Source: Gemmatimonadota bacterium (GTDB taxonomy: Bacteria; Gemmatimonadota; Gemmatimonadetes; Gemmatimonadales; GWC2-71-9). From it: 64,000 nucleotides of DNA. The translations under genes and the position numbers were made by a program. The notes beneath the pieces were generated by a model, which saw nothing but the letters and a program-made list of their open reading frames with translations, did not search any database and was not told the DNA's origin. Shown in pieces: positions 1-7,581 of this stretch (positions are counted from its first letter, which is position 1; each line of letters starts with the position of its first letter). Location: NCBI GenBank assembly GCA_003169895.1, contig PNAE01000012.1, forward strand, positions 1 through 64,000, given 5' to 3'.

Positions 1-130
1 CCTATGTCCCCGGTCCGTACCTGACGCGAGGCTGTCTTTCTCTACTAACCCGTGATCCATCCGGTCGAGCGGAAGCAACAAGCGACCTTCTTCGCCCCAG
101 CGGCGCTGGTGGAGGCGGTGCTGCGTGTGC

Positions 131-186
131 GCCTCCAGGCTTTGCGGGCAGGGGGGTCACCGGCTCGATCCCGGTCGGCTTCGCCG
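131..186 (+). pseudogene. Degraded tRNA-Ala-like 3' half, copy 1
   Basis: The sequence runs like the anticodon-to-acceptor half of tRNA-Ala: an anticodon-loop-like TTTGCGG, then GGTCACC and a T-arm-like GGCTCGATCCC. The 5' strand of the anticodon stem carries a four-base insertion (CCAG), the loop is altered, and no convincing D-arm or 5' acceptor strand precedes it. It aligns over about 50 bases with the copy at 297-350. It is probably a tRNA remnant or a former integration-site scar; I see no integrase in the window. Confidence 0.55.
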
Positions 187-296
187 CTTGTCGAAATACG
201 TGTCCGGGTAACTGCGGTAGCGGATAAACGCACAACCCCGCACATTACCCGCAGGAGCGCACAAGCAGGACCAAGAGGGACACCCTTAGATGAGTG

Positions 297-350
297 CCCC
301 TCCGGGCTTTGCAAGCAGGGGGTCACCGGTTCGATCCCGGTCCGCTCCAC
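297..350 (+). pseudogene. Degraded tRNA-Ala(TGC)-like 3' half, copy 2
   Basis: This copy is better preserved than the one at 131-186. It has the anticodon loop TTTGCAA (anticodon TGC), GGTCACC, a consensus T-loop GGTTCGATCCC and an acceptor-like CCGCTCC followed by A. The expected 5' anticodon strand is interrupted by CCGG at the same place as the insertion in copy 1, and the 5' half of a tRNA is not recognisable. The rest of 1-384 holds no gene I can support. Confidence 0.6.
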
Positions 351-384
351 TGGTACCCCGTCAGTCCTCGTCACCCGGGTTGTC

Positions 385-1803
385 ATGCGCTTCCTCGCCT
401 CGCTGCTTCGTCCGCGCGCCGTCCTGGCCGCGGCCTCGTGCGCACTCGCCGGATGCAACGGCGGGGCGCTCTCGCCCAATCAGGCACGCACGGCCACGGT
501 GGCCGAGGTGCCGGGCGGCACGCTCAAGGGGGCCACGCTGGAGCGCTGGCTGCTCAGGTTGCCGACGCCGCCGACTTCAATCCCGGCCAACGTGCTGGTG
601 AGCACATGGATCAATACGGCGCTGATGGTCGACGCCCTGCGCAGCAACCGGCCCCTCGACGACTCCGCCACGATCGACGCCGTGATCCGGCCCGACGCCG
701 AACGCGGCGTCTCGATGCAGTATCTCGCCCAGCGCGACGCCAAGCGACCGCCAATCACCGACGCGGAAGCCGACTCGCTGGCCGACATCGATGCGGTCCG
801 TGTCTTCCAGCAGATCCTGGTGCGCCTTCCGATCAATGCGGATTCCCTCGCCGCGGCCGCCGTGAGTAATCGCGCCAAAGCGCTGCTGAAGCGCGCGCAA
901 GACGGCGCCAACTTCACGGCGCTGGCGATCGAGGCGTCGCCGGATTCGCAGACGCGCCGCGCTGGCGGCTACCTGCCCGCGCTCACCCGCGATCAGGTCT
1001 CCCGGCTGCCGCGACAGATGCAGCAGATCTGGATGCTCAAACCCGGCGGCATCTCCAACCCATTCATTTCCTCGGCCGGCGTCCATATCATGCGCCGCGC
1101 CACGCGTACCGAGGCGCGAGCGCAGCTGAAGCAATTCCTGGCGCCAATCCGGGCGCACCGGGCGGATTCCTTGTTCGTCGACTCGCTTGCCACCGCACAA
1201 CACATCGTGGTGCCGCCGGACGCAAGACCGCGCGTGCGCCTCATGGCGGTGGAACCGGTGATCGCCGCCGACAGCGCCCCGATGGCAACCTGGCAGGGTG
1301 GCGTCCTTACGCCGGCAATGGTCCGGAGCGCCACGCTCATGCTCGATCCCGCGACTCGCGTCCGGTTGAGCAACGGCTCCGATTCGGCAATCACCAGCTA
1401 TCTGATCGAGCTCGCCAAGCGGAAGATCGTGCTCACCGTCGTGGCCCCTGGACCCGGTCCCACCCTGGAGGCTCGCGGCACTCTCGCGCCGGCATACCGG
1501 AACGCGCTCGGAACGCTGCGCGAGTCGTTGGGCCACCTGCCGGCGACCCTCAATGCTGGCGACGCCGCGAGCCAGTACATCGATTCCGCCCTGGCGGGCC
1601 AGCACTCCGTGGCGCTTCCCGGTGCGCTCAGCGAGATCCTGCGGTCCAGCGCGAAGGTGCGGGTGGATTCCGTCGCGCTCCAATCGGTGCTGCGGGCCGT
1701 TGGGCCCGAGTGGCAAGTGCAGCACGCGAACGATTCCACCGCCCCGGCGAAGTCCGGTGCGGCGAGGGGCACAGCCCGACCGGCCGGCCCGCCGCCGCGA
1801 TGA
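385..1803 (+). CDS. Parvulin-type peptidyl-prolyl isomerase lipoprotein
   Basis: The 472-residue product starts with MRFLASLL, a hydrophobic stretch and a lipobox-like LAGC, so it is probably an outer-membrane or periplasmic lipoprotein. The middle (about residues 135-255) has PpiC/SurA features: QQILVRL, a GGYLPAL segment and a conserved ISNPFISSAGVHIM-type stretch. Proteins of this type assist folding of secreted and outer-membrane proteins. The frame stays open upstream, but that extension translates the tRNA-like remnants, so I chose the ATG that opens the signal sequence. No clear Shine-Dalgarno is visible. The stop overlaps the DUF167 start by 4 bp. The family call is fairly firm; client and catalytic activity are unknown. 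Confidence 0.75.
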   Translation: MRFLASLLRPRAVLAAASCALAGCNGGALSPNQARTATVAEVPGGTLKGATLERWLLRLPTPPTSIPANVLVSTWINTALMVDALRSNRPLDDSATIDAVIRPDAERGVSMQYLAQRDAKRPPITDAEADSLADIDAVRVFQQILVRLPINADSLAAAAVSNRAKALLKRAQDGANFTALAIEASPDSQTRRAGGYLPALTRDQVSRLPRQMQQIWMLKPGGISNPFISSAGVHIMRRATRTEARAQLKQFLAPIRAHRADSLFVDSLATAQHIVVPPDARPRVRLMAVEPVIAADSAPMATWQGGVLTPAMVRSATLMLDPATRVRLSNGSDSAITSYLIELAKRKIVLTVVAPGPGPTLEARGTLAPAYRNALGTLRESLGHLPATLNAGDAASQYIDSALAGQHSVALPGALSEILRSSAKVRVDSVALQSVLRAVGPEWQVQHANDSTAPAKSGAARGTARPAGPPPR

Positions 1804-2159
1804 GTATCGTTGCGACGGCGTCCGGCGTGCGGCTTACGCTGCATGTCCGGCCCGGTGCCGCGCAGAGCGCCATCACGGGCCCGCACGGCGACGCGATCGG
1901 GGTTCGCGTCGCGGCGGCTCCGGTGGATGGCAACGCGAATCGGGAATTGATCGGGTACTTGGCCGGATGTCTTGGCGTGCGACCGCGCGCCATCGCGCTC
2001 GTCGCCGGGCTCAGTTCACGGCGGAAGGTGATCGAGGTTGCCGGGATCGACGTCACAACGGCGACCCAATTGCTTCAGCCCGTCGGTTCGCTCTCGACCG
2101 CCCGTCGTGCTTCCACGGACAAGAGCTGCCGCAGTCGCCGTCGTTCGGCCTTGGGGTAG
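1800..2159 (+). CDS. DUF167 (YggU) family protein
   Basis: This 119-residue cytoplasmic protein contains the YggU/DUF167 pattern: an early HVRPGA segment, VAAAPVDGNANRELI in the middle (around residues 38-52) and SSRRKVIEV near residue 70. The family is widespread and has no settled biochemical role. The start overlaps the preceding stop as ATGA, so the two genes are probably translated together. About the last 30 residues are arginine- and serine-rich, do not resemble the family, and overlap the convergent gene at 2075-2572, so the true end of the conserved domain is near residue 90. Confidence 0.75.
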   Translation: MSIVATASGVRLTLHVRPGAAQSAITGPHGDAIGVRVAAAPVDGNANRELIGYLAGCLGVRPRAIALVAGLSSRRKVIEVAGIDVTTATQLLQPVGSLSTARRASTDKSCRSRRRSALG

Positions 2160-2572
2160 GGATACCGCGGCGACAGCCGCGCCCAGCCATCGGGTCCGTG
2201 GCCCACCCACAATACGTCCAGCACCAGCACCAGCTCGCGGGCAAGCACCGCCAGGGGGCACGCGATCGCGACCGACCGCTCCTGCGACAACACCATGTCG
2301 GCGGACCCCGAACTCCGGTCGGCCCAGCTGTGGATCCGTACGTGCACAACGATGCCGCGCCGCTCGAAGCTCCATTCATGCACTCCGGGCGCGTCCTCGA
2401 GTACCACGGACGCACGGTCGGCGCCTTCGAGTAGCATGGTCGTAGCCCGGGCCAGGTCGCCGAGGGCGTCGGTCGCGTCGGTGGCCTGCATTGCGACACG
2501 CAAGTCATCGGCCTCGAGCGCGATGAGTGCGCGTCCGGGCGTAGTGAGGGCGTAACGCAGCGAGAGAGGCAT
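2075..2572 (-). CDS. Unrecognised protein of 165 residues
   Basis: I do not recognise a family. The reading frame has plausible protein composition, including ALIALEADDLRVAM, a stretch rich in alanine, aspartate and leucine, and a hydrophobic ELVLVLDVLWVG near the C-terminus. It has no signal peptide. I chose the ATG at 2572 because a TACTTC hexamer lies exactly six bases before it, close to the TANNNT arrangement seen at other starts in this window. A GTG at 2653 would add 27 arginine-rich residues and would nearly touch the divergent start at 2655. The 3' end overlaps DUF167 convergently. Confidence 0.45.
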   Translation of the reverse strand: MPLSLRYALTTPGRALIALEADDLRVAMQATDATDALGDLARATTMLLEGADRASVVLEDAPGVHEWSFERRGIVVHVRIHSWADRSSGSADMVLSQERSVAIACPLAVLARELVLVLDVLWVGHGPDGWARLSPRYPYPKAERRRLRQLLSVEARRAVESEPTG

Positions 2573-2654
2573 CGGACCGAAGTATCGGCCCGAAAGTCGG
2601 CGATACCAATCGCGGGTGGTGTTGTCGCGACGGCGCCGCGAGATTGCCGCCACG

Positions 2655-3842
2655 ATGTCCGCGGTCCTGCTCTGGCTCGCCGCCCCGCTCCTCCTGCTGC
2701 CGATGGTCGCCCGGCGCGATCGACTCGGCGCGGCGGCGGGACAGTTGATCGTCGCCGGCCTTGGCCTGGCGGCGCTCCTTCAGGGCGCCGGCTCGCTCGA
2801 TCCGAGGGATCTGCGCGAGATTGCCAACCAATCGTCGGGTGGTGCATGGTTTGTCGGCATCACGGTGGGCGCGCTCATCACCGGTGCATGCCTGCTTCCG
2901 GACATCCGCCACTGGCGAAGCCGTCTGGTCGCTGCCCCGCTGCTGATCGGCTTGGTGCTGAGTGTCACGGTCCACGCCGCGCTCGCCCTGGTGCTCGGCG
3001 GGCTGATCGGCTGTCTTCCCGCGACACTGGGCCGCTCGAGTGGCGGCGGGACGCCGGCTGGCCCACCGGCGCACGGGGCGAGTGCGTACCGTCGGCCTGC
3101 GTCGTTGCTCCTGGGTGGCGTGACAATCGTCATGGCAGCGGCCGGACCGGCGCTGCTCGCCGCCGTCGCGTGGTGTGCGCTCGGATGGCATGAATGGCAG
3201 GGGCTGCGGACCGCGCGCGGCGCGCGGACGATGCCAATCCTTCCCGCCGCCGGAACGCTCCTCGTGGGCGTCTGGACCTGGCTCGCCCTCACCATCGCGG
3301 CGTCGCCGCTGGTCGGACTGCGCGCATTCGCGACCGACGCGCCGGTGTCGCCAGCGGCGGGCGAGTGGCTTGCGCTGCTCGCCATCGGCTGGGGCATCGC
3401 GATGACCGCGCCGTGGCCGCTCGATAGACTCGCCGATGTCCGGGTGCAGCTACCGGTGGCCGCGGTCGTCCTGTATCTGGCGGTGGCGTGCGCCACGCCC
3501 GATGGCGTGGCACACTGGCAGCCGCTGCTCAGCGTGATCCTGGTGCCCGTGGCGATCGTCGCCGCGGCATCCCGGCGATGGGACGGCGCGGCAGCGGCGT
3601 TGCTGCTCCTCGCAGCGACCCGTCCGGGGCCCGGCACCCTGGCCGCTGCACTGGTCGTGGCACTGGCGCCGGCCGGGCGGCGGCTGGCGCCATCCGACCG
3701 GTTGCGGAGTGGCGCGGCCGGCGTCGGCGTGGCCTTGCTGGTCGCCACGCTGCTGCGCGACCAGGTCCTGCTGGCGGTGATCCTTGCACTCGGACTCGCC
3801 GTCCTTGCGAACCGGCACGACCATGTCGTTGCTCCCGCGTGA
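2655..3842 (+). CDS. Polytopic membrane protein, function unknown
   Basis: The 395-residue product is almost entirely hydrophobic. About ten or more membrane segments are visible, beginning with LLWLAAPLLLLPM and ending with a long leucine/valine/alanine-rich stretch. Short polar or arginine-rich loops such as RTARGARTMP separate them. The overall look is of a multi-pass inner-membrane protein, perhaps related to the NADH:ubiquinone/Mrp antiporter ND2-like type, but no charged membrane-embedded motif convinces me. It is not in a clear operon: superoxide dismutase follows after 47 bp with its own ribosome site. The start is uncertain. Confidence 0.5.
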   Translation: MSAVLLWLAAPLLLLPMVARRDRLGAAAGQLIVAGLGLAALLQGAGSLDPRDLREIANQSSGGAWFVGITVGALITGACLLPDIRHWRSRLVAAPLLIGLVLSVTVHAALALVLGGLIGCLPATLGRSSGGGTPAGPPAHGASAYRRPASLLLGGVTIVMAAAGPALLAAVAWCALGWHEWQGLRTARGARTMPILPAAGTLLVGVWTWLALTIAASPLVGLRAFATDAPVSPAAGEWLALLAIGWGIAMTAPWPLDRLADVRVQLPVAAVVLYLAVACATPDGVAHWQPLLSVILVPVAIVAAASRRWDGAAAALLLLAATRPGPGTLAAALVVALAPAGRRLAPSDRLRSGAAGVGVALLVATLLRDQVLLAVILALGLAVLANRHDHVVAPA

Positions 3843-3889
3843 TGGGAGCGACATCTTTGGCACTCAATTCATTTGGCAGGAGCTGACCG

Positions 3890-4498
3890 ATGGCTTTCAC
3901 GTTGCCGCCCCTCCCCTACGACTCCGCCGCGCTGGAGCCGCACATCGACGAGCAGACGATGCGCATCCATCATGACAAGCATCACGGCGCGTACGTCACC
4001 AATCTCAACGCCGCACTCGAAGGCGAAAGCGCCCTCCAATCGCTGTCGATCGAACAGCTCCTTGCCGACTTGGGCAAAGTCCCCGAGGCCAAGCGCATTG
4101 CCGTGCGCAACAACGGCGGCGGTCACGCCAATCACACGCTTTTTTGGGAACTGATGACGCCCGGCGGCGCCAGGCGCCCGGACGGGCAGCTGGCAAGCGC
4201 AATCGATCAGTCGTTCGGCAGTTTCGACGCATTCAAGGAGCAGTTCGCCAAGGCATGCGTCGGCCGGTTCGGCAGCGGCTGGGGCTGGTTGCTCCGCGCC
4301 AGCGATGGCAAGCTCAGCATCGCGAGCACGCCCAACCAGGACGCGCCCATCATGGACGGGAACTACCCGGTGCTGGGATGCGATGTCTGGGAGCATGCGT
4401 ACTATCTCAAGTATCAGAATCGCCGGCCGGATTACGTCACCGCCTGGTGGAACGTCGTCAACTGGACCGTGGCCGGCCGCCGGTTCGCCGCAAAGTGA
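3890..4498 (+). CDS. sodA: Superoxide dismutase, Mn/Fe family
   Basis: This 202-residue enzyme converts superoxide to peroxide and oxygen. The metal ligands are visible: His27 in MRIHHDKHH, a His in [11 protein letters not shown], and Asp and His in [18 protein letters not shown]. The STPNQD segment and the GGHANH form resemble manganese-type enzymes, but metal preference cannot be fixed from sequence. An AGGAG lies at normal distance before the ATG. No export signal is present, so it should be cytoplasmic. The peroxiredoxin start overlaps its stop, which pairs superoxide and peroxide removal in one unit. Confidence 0.95.
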   Translation: MAFTLPPLPYDSAALEPHIDEQTMRIHHDKHHGAYVTNLNAALEGESALQSLSIEQLLADLGKVPEAKRIAVRNNGGGHANHTLFWELMTPGGARRPDGQLASAIDQSFGSFDAFKEQFAKACVGRFGSGWGWLLRASDGKLSIASTPNQDAPIMDGNYPVLGCDVWEHAYYLKYQNRRPDYVTAWWNVVNWTVAGRRFAAK

Positions 4499-4977
4499 CA
4501 ATTGCGAGCCTGGAGGCCGGATGCCCCGCCGTCGGGTCGGCAGCCCCGGAGTTCACGCTCCGCTCGACGGCCGACACCGACGTCACGCTGGCGTCCTTCC
4601 GCGGCCGGAAGAATGTGCTCCTCACGTTCTTCCCCCTGGCGTTCACGAGCACCTGCACGGCGGAAATGCAAGCCTTCACCGACGACATTGCGCAGTTCGA
4701 GGGACGCGACACGGTGGTCCTCCCCATCAGTGTCGATTCGACGGCGACGCTGAAGGAGTTCAAGGCGAAGTGGCAGATGCCGTTCGACCTGCTCAGCGAC
4801 TTCAAGCGTGGCGTATCGCGCCAGTACGGCGTGCTGAATGACGAGAAGTTCTACGCCAACCGCGCTTACGTTCTCATCGACAAGCAGGGGATCGTGCGCT
4901 GGACCTGGCAGGAACAGCAGAACAGCAACCGTCGGGAGAATGCGGAGCTGCTGGAAAGGTTGCGGCGCCTGGAATGA
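4495..4977 (+). CDS. Peroxiredoxin of the AhpE/Bcp (AhpC-TSA) type
   Basis: The 160-residue thioredoxin-fold protein should reduce hydrogen peroxide or organic peroxides. The peroxidatic cysteine is Cys54 in [12 protein letters not shown], which is the AhpE-like form of the motif. The only other cysteine is Cys10, outside the usual resolving positions, so a one-cysteine mechanism with an external thiol partner is likely. Translation starts at GTG 4495, overlapping the dismutase stop as GTGA. No ATG in this frame gives a full-length domain. A thioredoxin reductase lies far away at 45.7 kb. Confidence 0.88.
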   Translation: MTIASLEAGCPAVGSAAPEFTLRSTADTDVTLASFRGRKNVLLTFFPLAFTSTCTAEMQAFTDDIAQFEGRDTVVLPISVDSTATLKEFKAKWQMPFDLLSDFKRGVSRQYGVLNDEKFYANRAYVLIDKQGIVRWTWQEQQNSNRRENAELLERLRRLE

Positions 4978-5009
4978 AGACGTCCTGAGTCGTGCCCGCC
5001 CGCCGAATC

Positions 5010-5468
5010 ATGCGCCGGCTCGTGCTCATCAGCTTGCTCCTCAGTTCCTGCCGGTTTCAGGACCTGACGCCAGGCACTGCACGCCACGATGAAGCGACGG
5101 TTCAGGCGGTCGTCACCGCGCTCTACCAGGCGATCGGCACTCGTAGTCCAACCGGACTGCAGCGGATCGCGCTCCCCGCCGCGACGGCGTTGCTGACCTC
5201 CGACCATGGCCCGACCGTGCTCGTGCCGTTGCGCACCCTGATCGAGGTGCCGGAGCGGCGTAACCAGGGCGGTGGGGCGCGCATCGTGCGGACCGACCTG
5301 CACACGGACGGCGACGTCGCGACCGACCGCGTGGTGGTTGCCGCTCGGAGCGGTGACGGCCGGCGCGAATATGAAGCGTCCGACATGCTCACCCTTGCCC
5401 GTCGCGCCGGTGTCTGGCAAGTCGCTCACGCGATGTTCGGACCTTGGCGCACGCGGTCGGCGCCATGA
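5010..5468 (+). CDS. Small NTF2/SnoaL-like lipoprotein
   Basis: The 152-residue product starts MRRLVLISLLLSSC, a short lipoprotein signal with the lipobox cysteine at about residue 14. The mature part resembles the NTF2/SnoaL-like fold: an N-terminal helix (VQAVVTALYQAIGTRS), then beta segments ending in AGVWQVAHAMFGPW. Members of this fold often bind small ligands or act as domain partners; no catalytic residues can be assigned here. The stop overlaps the histidine kinase start as ATGA, which places it in the kinase operon, possibly as a periplasmic sensor component. That role is inference only. Confidence 0.55.
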   Translation: MRRLVLISLLLSSCRFQDLTPGTARHDEATVQAVVTALYQAIGTRSPTGLQRIALPAATALLTSDHGPTVLVPLRTLIEVPERRNQGGGARIVRTDLHTDGDVATDRVVVAARSGDGRREYEASDMLTLARRAGVWQVAHAMFGPWRTRSAP

Positions 5469-6916
5469 CGGACCCGGCGCGAATGGTGCCACCGCCGCTG
5501 GCGGTCGTTGCCGGTGCCGCCCGCGCGCTCTCGGGCGCCGATGCTCCGGCGGAACGGCTGCGCGCGCTCTGCCAGTACTTGCGTGCCGCGCTGCCCGCCG
5601 CTGAAGTGCGCTTTCGCGCCGGCGCTCGTCGCTCCGACCGCATGGCGGCCGGCGAAAGTCCGGTGCCGCCGCCGTCAAGCCTGTCGGTCGACATCCCGTG
5701 GCGTGCGGGCCGGAGCGCGGTGCTCGAGGCGGTGGACTCGCCGCGGCCGCCGGCGGAGTTGCGGCCCATCCTCGAGACGATCGCCGCGCTGCTCGCGACC
5801 GTGCTGCCGGCGCTCGAGTCCGAGGAACCGGACGACGCCGGCGTGGTCAGCAGGCTGCACCGTCTCACGGTGGACTCCCTGCCGGTCGGCCTGTACGTCG
5901 TCGACCGGGCCTACCGCGTGGTGCTCTGGAATCGCAAGCGCGAGACCGGGACGCAGGGCCTCCGTCGTGGCGATGTGATCGGCAAGCGGATCATGGAGGT
6001 GCTGCGCCGCCAGCCGCCGGAAGTGCTCCAGGCGGAATTCGACCGCGTGTTCGCGACGGGCGAAGTGCGCGTCAGCGAGCAGGATGTCCACGTTGGGAGC
6101 GACGTGCGCACCTATCGCACCTCGCGGCTGCCGATGCGGCTCGATGGCACCACTGTGTCGCACGTGATCACCATCGGCGAAGATGTCACCGAAACCCGTG
6201 CCATCCAGCGGTCGATGCATCAGACCGAAAAGCTCGCCGCCGTCGGCCAGCTCGCCGCCGGCGTGATGCACGAGATCAACAACCCGCTCGCGACAATTGG
6301 CGGCTGCGTCGCGGCGATCGCCGCCCGCCTCGGCACCGGTGCCGAGCCGGTGGTGCGCGAGTATCTCGACATCATCGAGAGCGAGGTGGCGCGATGCACC
6401 AACATCATCGACGGGTTGCTGGACTTCTCGCGCGCCGGTCGCGCCGGTGGCATCTTCGAACCCACCGATCTCAACGCGCTGCTCGAGCGCACGCTCTACC
6501 TGCTCAAGCACCACCAGCGATTCCGCCGGCTGAAAGTGACCTGCGACTTCGCCGACGGCATGCCGCCCATCCTCGGCAACGGTGAACGGCTGATTCAGGC
6601 GGCGATGGCGATCCTCCTCAACGCCGCCGATGCCACCGGCGGCAATGGCAACGTCACGGTGCGCACCCGGGTGGACGGCCAGACGGCCGTGACGGAATTC
6701 GAGGACGATGGCCCCGGCATCCCGCCGGACGCGTTGCCCAGGATTTTCGATCCGTTCTTCACGACCAAGGGTCCGGCGCGCGGCACCGGGCTCGGGCTCG
6801 CCATCTGTTACGGCATCATCGCCGATCATCAGGGCCACCTGGACGTGCGCAGCGAACCCGGTTCTCCCACGGTGTTTCGCATGACCCTGCCGCTCGCGGC
6901 CCCGGAGGACGCGTGA
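5465..6916 (+). CDS. Soluble PAS-domain histidine kinase
   Basis: The 483-residue kinase has no membrane segment. After a variable N-terminus comes a PAS domain (about residues 135-245: VDSLPVGLYVVDRAYRVVLW), a dimerisation domain with phospho-accepting His269 in MHEINNPLATIGG, and an ATPase domain with N-box LLNAADA, G1 DDGPGIPPDALPRIF and G2 GTGLGLAI. The HEINNPL form is typical of NtrB-like kinases. It overlaps the next gene, an OmpR-type regulator, by 4 bp, yet that regulator is followed by a second kinase. It probably supplies a cytoplasmic input to the same regulator. Confidence 0.9.
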   Translation: MTDPARMVPPPLAVVAGAARALSGADAPAERLRALCQYLRAALPAAEVRFRAGARRSDRMAAGESPVPPPSSLSVDIPWRAGRSAVLEAVDSPRPPAELRPILETIAALLATVLPALESEEPDDAGVVSRLHRLTVDSLPVGLYVVDRAYRVVLWNRKRETGTQGLRRGDVIGKRIMEVLRRQPPEVLQAEFDRVFATGEVRVSEQDVHVGSDVRTYRTSRLPMRLDGTTVSHVITIGEDVTETRAIQRSMHQTEKLAAVGQLAAGVMHEINNPLATIGGCVAAIAARLGTGAEPVVREYLDIIESEVARCTNIIDGLLDFSRAGRAGGIFEPTDLNALLERTLYLLKHHQRFRRLKVTCDFADGMPPILGNGERLIQAAMAILLNAADATGGNGNVTVRTRVDGQTAVTEFEDDGPGIPPDALPRIFDPFFTTKGPARGTGLGLAICYGIIADHQGHLDVRSEPGSPTVFRMTLPLAAPEDA

Positions 6917-7581
6917 AGTTGCTGGTGGTTGAAGACGACAAGACCGTCGGACAGTACGTCAAGCGCGGGCTCGAAGAGCAGCAGTACATCGCCGACTGGG
7001 TGACCGACGGCGACGAAGGCCTGCGATTGGTGTCCACCGTGCCCTACGACCTGCTTATCCTCGACCTCCGGCTGCCGGGAATGACCGGGCTCGAGGTGCT
7101 CCGCAACCTGCGCGCCCGGGGACTCACGCTGCCGGTGCTGGTGCTGACGGCGCAGGACAGCGTGGAGTTCAAGGTCGACGCCCTGCGTGCCGGCGCCGAC
7201 GACTACGTCACCAAGCCGTTCTCATTCGAGGAACTGCTGGCGCGGGTGGAGGCGCTCTCGCGACGCCCCAAGCAGCTCAGCGCACGCTCGCTGCGGGTGG
7301 CCGACCTCGAGCTCGACCTCGAATCGCGCGACGTGCGCCGCGGCGGCACGCCGATCGAGCTGACGCCCAAGGAATTCACTGTGCTCGAGTACCTGATGCG
7401 GCACACCGGTCGCGTGATGTCGCGCACGCTGATCACCGAATATGCGTGGGACTATCACTTCGACCCGGGCACCAACATCGTCGACGTCGTCATCAATCGA
7501 TTGCGCAAGAAGGTGGACGCCGGATTCCCCGGAAAGCTCGTGCACACGGTGCGCGGCGTGGGCTATGTGGTAAAGGGATAG
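6913..7581 (+). CDS. OmpR-family response regulator
   Basis: The 222-residue regulator has a receiver domain with acidic pair Asp8-Asp9, phosphorylation site Asp51 (LILDLRLPG) and the KPFSFEELLAR signature. A winged-helix DNA-binding domain follows (ELTPKEFTVLEYLM, then HTVRGVGYVV). It is closest in style to CusR/QseB-type regulators. Its start overlaps the soluble kinase upstream and the membrane kinase starts directly after its stop. A Ton operon follows within about 120 bp. Targets are unknown. Confidence 0.93.
   Translation: MKLLVVEDDKTVGQYVKRGLEEQQYIADWVTDGDEGLRLVSTVPYDLLILDLRLPGMTGLEVLRNLRARGLTLPVLVLTAQDSVEFKVDALRAGADDYVTKPFSFEELLARVEALSRRPKQLSARSLRVADLELDLESRDVRRGGTPIELTPKEFTVLEYLMRHTGRVMSRTLITEYAWDYHFDPGTNIVDVVINRLRKKVDAGFPGKLVHTVRGVGYVVKG

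Noticed and set aside
297-350. Possibility that the tRNA-like sequence is an intact tRNA-Ala or part of tmRNA
   Set aside because: No D-arm or matching 5' acceptor at the right distance, an interrupted anticodon stem, and no tmRNA tag sequence nearby.
52-384. N-terminal extension of the parvulin lipoprotein frame
   Set aside because: It translates the tRNA-like remnants and would bury the lipoprotein signal sequence.
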